Shown here in pieces: positions 14,815-17,100 of a stretch of DNA of 17,100 bases. The notes beneath the pieces are model-generated. The model ran no database searches, was not told the DNA's origin, and worked only from the letters and a program-made list of their open reading frames with translations. The DNA lies in NCBI GenBank assembly GCA_934552855.1, contig CAKTEU010000037.1, forward strand, positions 1 through 17,100. The letters are read 5' to 3'. A program made the position numbers and the translations under genes. Every line of letters begins with the position of its first letter. Within the stretch, counting starts at the first letter, position 1. This DNA is from an uncultured Eubacteriales bacterium. Its GTDB lineage: Bacteria > Bacillota > Clostridia > Oscillospirales > Acutalibacteraceae.

Positions 14815-15810
14815 TTATTTTTCTTTAATTGCAGACTCGTACTGTTTTTGCAGCCGTTTTATTGCTCTTTCGTTTTTTTGAACGCTGCATTTTTTTGCCG
14901 CCGCTTCAATCTTTTTTTCAACCCACGGCATTTTAAGATATTCCAAAACTTCGTTTTCGTACTGCGCAAAAGCGTCTTCATCGTTCGTTGCAATCGTCAC
15001 ACGCAAAGCAAGATAAATTGTGCTTTCGCTTTCAATAACGTCGGCACTGCCGTGAGAAATTGCATTGATTTTTTCAAAAAAGCCGTCGTCATACATAACG
15101 TCGTTCTTTTTAACAAGATTCACCGGAAGGTCCTGCGTTGCAACAAGGTTTTGTTTTTTGCAGTATTCACGGTTGAGCGTATCAATATCCGTTCCGGCAC
15201 GAAGCCTTTTTGCCATCAGTTCAAACTCTTCTTCAAGTTCCGCTTTCTCTTTTTCTGAAAGCGGAATTGTTTCGCCCTTTGTGTTGACTTTTGAAAGCGG
15301 AGCTTCAATCGCTTTGAAGCCGGCATAAAGCTCAACAAAGCTTTGCTTGAGGGTGTCCTGCGAAACTTCGTTTTTTCCGCCCTTTCCAAAATAGTGGGCA
15401 ACAATCTGCTTTTTTTCGCTGTCGCAAAGCGTAATTTTTAAAATGTCTGCCTTGCCGACACCGATGCGTTTATAGTACGACCCGAAAAGCGACCAAAGGC
15501 CGTTCGTTTTGTCGTTCGCTTCGCTTTTAAGATATTGCTCTGTTCTTATGCCGTTCTTTTTGCAAAAGACTTGAAGTGCGGCATACTTTTTGCAAAGCTC
15601 TTCGGTTTTTTGTGCTGCGCTTTCGCTGTCGTTTTCCTTTGCGCCATACTTTTTTGGGTTTGAAAAAACCTCGTCAAAATAATATGAATAAACGCCGCCG
15701 GAAATTTTTATGCCGTCAATCGCAAGCGGAAAGACCTCTCTTTTTCCGCAGGCAGAGAAAGCAAAAAAAATCAACAGCAAAACAAACAACAGACTCAAAA
15801 GTTTTTTCAT
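14815..15810 (-). CDS. Lipoprotein resembling SurA/PrsA-type extracytoplasmic foldases, with a degenerate or absent parvulin domain
   Basis: 331 aa. Residues 1-20 are a lipoprotein signal, with lipobox FSAC giving Cys21 as the lipidated residue, so it should sit on the outer face of the membrane. Residues about 28-110 start with LAIDGIKISGGVYSYYFDEV, the kind of opening seen in the SurA/PrsA chaperone domain. Residues about 185-270 run from LSEKEKAELEEEFELMAKRL through GTDIDTLNREYC to a strand-rich stretch (STIYLALRVTIAT). That order resembles a parvulin domain, but I cannot find its conserved residues, so prolyl isomerase activity is doubtful. The charged C-terminal tail is helical. The ATG shares one base with the stop of the SecB-like gene (TGATG), and AAGGAC lies 9 nt upstream inside that gene, so translation is coupled. 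It is the last gene of a three-gene operon. The alternative is an unrelated lipoprotein. Confidence 0.72.
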   Translation of the reverse strand: MKKLLSLLFVLLLIFFAFSACGKREVFPLAIDGIKISGGVYSYYFDEVFSNPKKYGAKENDSESAAQKTEELCKKYAALQVFCKKNGIRTEQYLKSEANDKTNGLWSLFGSYYKRIGVGKADILKITLCDSEKKQIVAHYFGKGGKNEVSQDTLKQSFVELYAGFKAIEAPLSKVNTKGETIPLSEKEKAELEEEFELMAKRLRAGTDIDTLNREYCKKQNLVATQDLPVNLVKKNDVMYDDGFFEKINAISHGSADVIESESTIYLALRVTIATNDEDAFAQYENEVLEYLKMPWVEKKIEAAAKKCSVQKNERAIKRLQKQYESAIKEK

Positions 15811-16214
15811 CAGTCTTCGTCCTTCGGTGCTTTCATGTTGAAGCGATAGATTTCCTGATCCTCAATGTCAATATTCTGAACAATAATCGGCTTTATTCCG
15901 GCGTTTGCGGTGATTGTTGTTACAAGTGCTTTTGCAAGCGGAAAAAGTTCTTTGAATGTGTCAACATGAATAAATTCCTTTTCAACGCCGCTTTTGATTT
16001 CAAAAATACCTTTAACTTCAACAAGAACGTTCAAAACATCAGGGTGATCCTTGTCAAGAACTTCAACGCAAAGAGTCGCTTCACAAACGGAATTGTCATT
16101 GTATTTGACATTATGAGAAACTTTGTTATTAAGTTTGAGCTGAACGGTTGACTGAACCGCATTGTTGAATTTTATGCGGCTGACTTTATATGCTTTAAGT
16201 TGAACATTTGTCAT
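15810..16214 (-). CDS. SecB-like protein-export chaperone
   Basis: 134 aa. SecB is a cytosolic holdase that keeps preproteins unfolded and hands them to SecA. The similarity is in the order of features: an N-terminal strand IKFNNAV (14-20), an antiparallel beta core CEATLCVEVLD (44-54) and LNVLVEVKGIFEI (61-73), then the alpha region with ELFPLAKALVTTITANAGIKP (89-109). SecB of proteobacteria has a GIF segment, then LFPYAR, then a G-x-x-P stretch at the same places. The C-terminal tail APKDED is acidic. Most Firmicutes lack the classical SecB, so this is a divergent relative. It might serve a narrower client, such as the lipoprotein encoded next to it. The ATG at 16214 has AAGGAGA 7 nt upstream. 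It lies 19 nt after the DUF218 gene and overlaps the lipoprotein gene by 1 nt. No toxin-antitoxin partner is nearby. Confidence 0.72.
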   Translation of the reverse strand: MTNVQLKAYKVSRIKFNNAVQSTVQLKLNNKVSHNVKYNDNSVCEATLCVEVLDKDHPDVLNVLVEVKGIFEIKSGVEKEFIHVDTFKELFPLAKALVTTITANAGIKPIIVQNIDIEDQEIYRFNMKAPKDED

Positions 16215-16233
16215 TTTTAGTTCTCCTTCATTT

Positions 16234-16857
16234 TCAAATTATTTTCATGTTTGACGGAACATGCGTATGCTTTCCGAGATATTCACGGTAAAGAAGCGGA
16301 AAAACAAGTGCTTCATAAACATAAAAAAGCGGTTTTCCTTTTTTGGGTGAAGGCGCAGGAACGCTTTGAACATCAACGCCGACAAGCGATGCGATAACCG
16401 AAGCACGCATAAGATGAAATTCGCTTGAAAGGAAAGCTATTTTCGGCTCTTTTTCGCCACAGCGTGAGGCAATAATTTTTTTTGCATTGATAAAGTTTTC
16501 AAATGTCGTTTGTGACTTGTCTTCAAGAATTATTCTTTCTTCCTCAATGCCCCGGTCAAGCAAAATATCTTTGATTGCCTGCGCTTCGCTTTTTGTTTGG
16601 TCTTCGTGAACAATTCCTCCGCAGCAAACAGCAACCGTGTTTTTATGTTTTAATAAAAAGTCGGCGGCGGCATTTGCACGAAGAGAAAGCATTTCGTCAG
16701 GTTTGTCGCCTATAACCCGGCAGCCGAGTATCATAAGATAATCAGGTTCAAAAGTGAGGTTTCCGTTTTTTGCCGCAGCTTCACAAGCGGCAAAGCCAGA
16801 AACAAGGCCGGCAAAAGCTGCGGCACCGGCGGCAAAAACTGCATTTTTTATTTTCAT
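16234..16857 (-). CDS. DUF218 (YdcF/SanA/ElyC-like) membrane-anchored protein
   Basis: 207 aa. One hydrophobic segment at residues 5-26 anchors it, with the domain predicted outside the membrane. Family marks are DYLMILGCRV (39-48), LSLRANAAADFLL (57-69), the CCGG turn (78-81) followed by TKSEAQAIKDILLDRGI (88-104), RIILEDKSQTTFEN (108-121), and SSEFHLMRA (144-152) with the conserved His148. DUF218 proteins in Gram-negatives (SanA, ElyC, YdcF) have been linked to envelope integrity; the enzymatic reaction is not settled. The ATG at 16857 has AAGGAGA 7 nt upstream. It is the first gene of the operon with the SecB-like and lipoprotein genes. A possible -10 (TAGAAT, 16899-16894 on the minus strand) lies about 37 nt upstream, without a convincing -35. 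Confidence 0.88.
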   Translation of the reverse strand: MKIKNAVFAAGAAAFAGLVSGFAACEAAAKNGNLTFEPDYLMILGCRVIGDKPDEMLSLRANAAADFLLKHKNTVAVCCGGIVHEDQTKSEAQAIKDILLDRGIEEERIILEDKSQTTFENFINAKKIIASRCGEKEPKIAFLSSEFHLMRASVIASLVGVDVQSVPAPSPKKGKPLFYVYEALVFPLLYREYLGKHTHVPSNMKII

Positions 16858-17036
16858 GTCAAAATCTCCTTGTATGTTTTCTCCGGTTTGTCTATTCTAC
16901 CACAAAGTTTCGAATAATGGAACATATTTGAAAAATCAATTTTAATTTTGTTTTGACTCGGGAATGTATAACTTTCATCATAAAATCGGCAGAAAGCACT
17001 TACAATAATAATGAATAACCAAAAAGGAGACCAGCT

Positions 17037-17066
17037 ATGAAAAGTCAAGAGGAAATTAAGAGTTAA
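17037..17066 (+). CDS. Nine-codon ORF with a strong ribosome binding site, possible leader peptide or truncated gene start
   Basis: ATG at 17037 is preceded by AAAAAGGAGA, ending about 6 nt before it. The frame reads MKSQEEIKS, then TAA at 17064. Another short frame, MNNQKGDQL (17011-17040), ends in an ATGA overlap with this start, but it has no ribosome binding site. After the stop, other frames stay open to the window edge. It may be a leader peptide, the start of a gene broken by a frameshift, or chance. The context to the right is missing. Confidence 0.3.
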   Translation: MKSQEEIKS

Positions 17067-17100
17067 CAAGACGGGAAGGATCGAACAAAATATTGTGCTT

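Noticed and set aside
15576..16151. 191-codon plus-strand open frame opposite the SecB-like and lipoprotein genes
   Set aside because: The product is rich in Cys, Phe, Lys and Arg with no recognisable domain. Both opposite genes have good ribosome binding sites and family features.
15810..16214. SecB-associated toxin-antitoxin system
   Set aside because: Some SecB-like proteins act with toxin-antitoxin pairs, but both neighbours here are a DUF218 protein and a lipoprotein, with no small toxin or antitoxin gene.

Overview
The window looks like a low-to-moderate GC chromosome segment from an anaerobic Firmicute, probably a gut Clostridia/Oscillospiraceae-type bacterium. The basis is strong AGGAGG-type ribosome binding sites, sigma-A-like promoters, U-rich hairpin terminators, a dimeric-type glycyl-tRNA synthetase, a YerC-type TrpR-family regulator, and a BspA-like leucine-rich-repeat surface protein with fibronectin type III domains. 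I see no rRNA, tRNA, CRISPR array, insertion sequence or phage module. The window is gene-dense, and no stretch over 300 bases lacks a gene.

Layout. A secreted LRR/FN3 surface protein (minus, 180-2219) is divergent from glyS (plus, 2483-3865), which has its own promoter and terminator. Next is a plus-strand operon of three exported hydrolases (4035-7386): two tandem paralogous metallophosphoesterases and a predicted clan GH-A glycoside hydrolase. It converges on rarA (minus, 7440-8705), sharing a bidirectional terminator. Divergent from rarA is a two-gene unit (8898-10953): an ECF sigma factor starting with TTG, overlapped by a polytopic membrane protein with a large extracytoplasmic domain. 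That unit converges on glyA (minus, 11014-12264), which lies behind serS (minus, 12384-13652). Divergent from serS are a YerC/TrpR-family regulator and a hexapeptide-repeat acetyltransferase (13889-14763). These converge on a minus-strand operon (16857 to 14815) of a DUF218/YdcF-like membrane protein, a SecB-like chaperone and a lipoprotein resembling PrsA/SurA foldases. The right edge holds tiny ORFs with one strong ribosome binding site and is cut by the window end.

How the genes fit together. glyS, serS and glyA all concern serine and glycine: charging the two tRNAs and interconverting the two amino acids. They are not one transcription unit. rarA is replication-fork housekeeping. The rest is a cell-envelope theme: a surface adhesin-like protein, a secreted phosphoesterase/glycosidase operon, a sigma factor with a membrane partner that could be its sensor, and an operon pairing a cytosolic SecB-like holdase with an extracytoplasmic foldase-like lipoprotein.

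The best candidates for something poorly described are the SecB-like/lipoprotein/DUF218 operon, the ECF sigma plus membrane-protein pair that lacks a recognisable anti-sigma motif, and the double phosphoesterase plus glycosidase operon. All functional statements rest on motifs read by eye. No database search was run.
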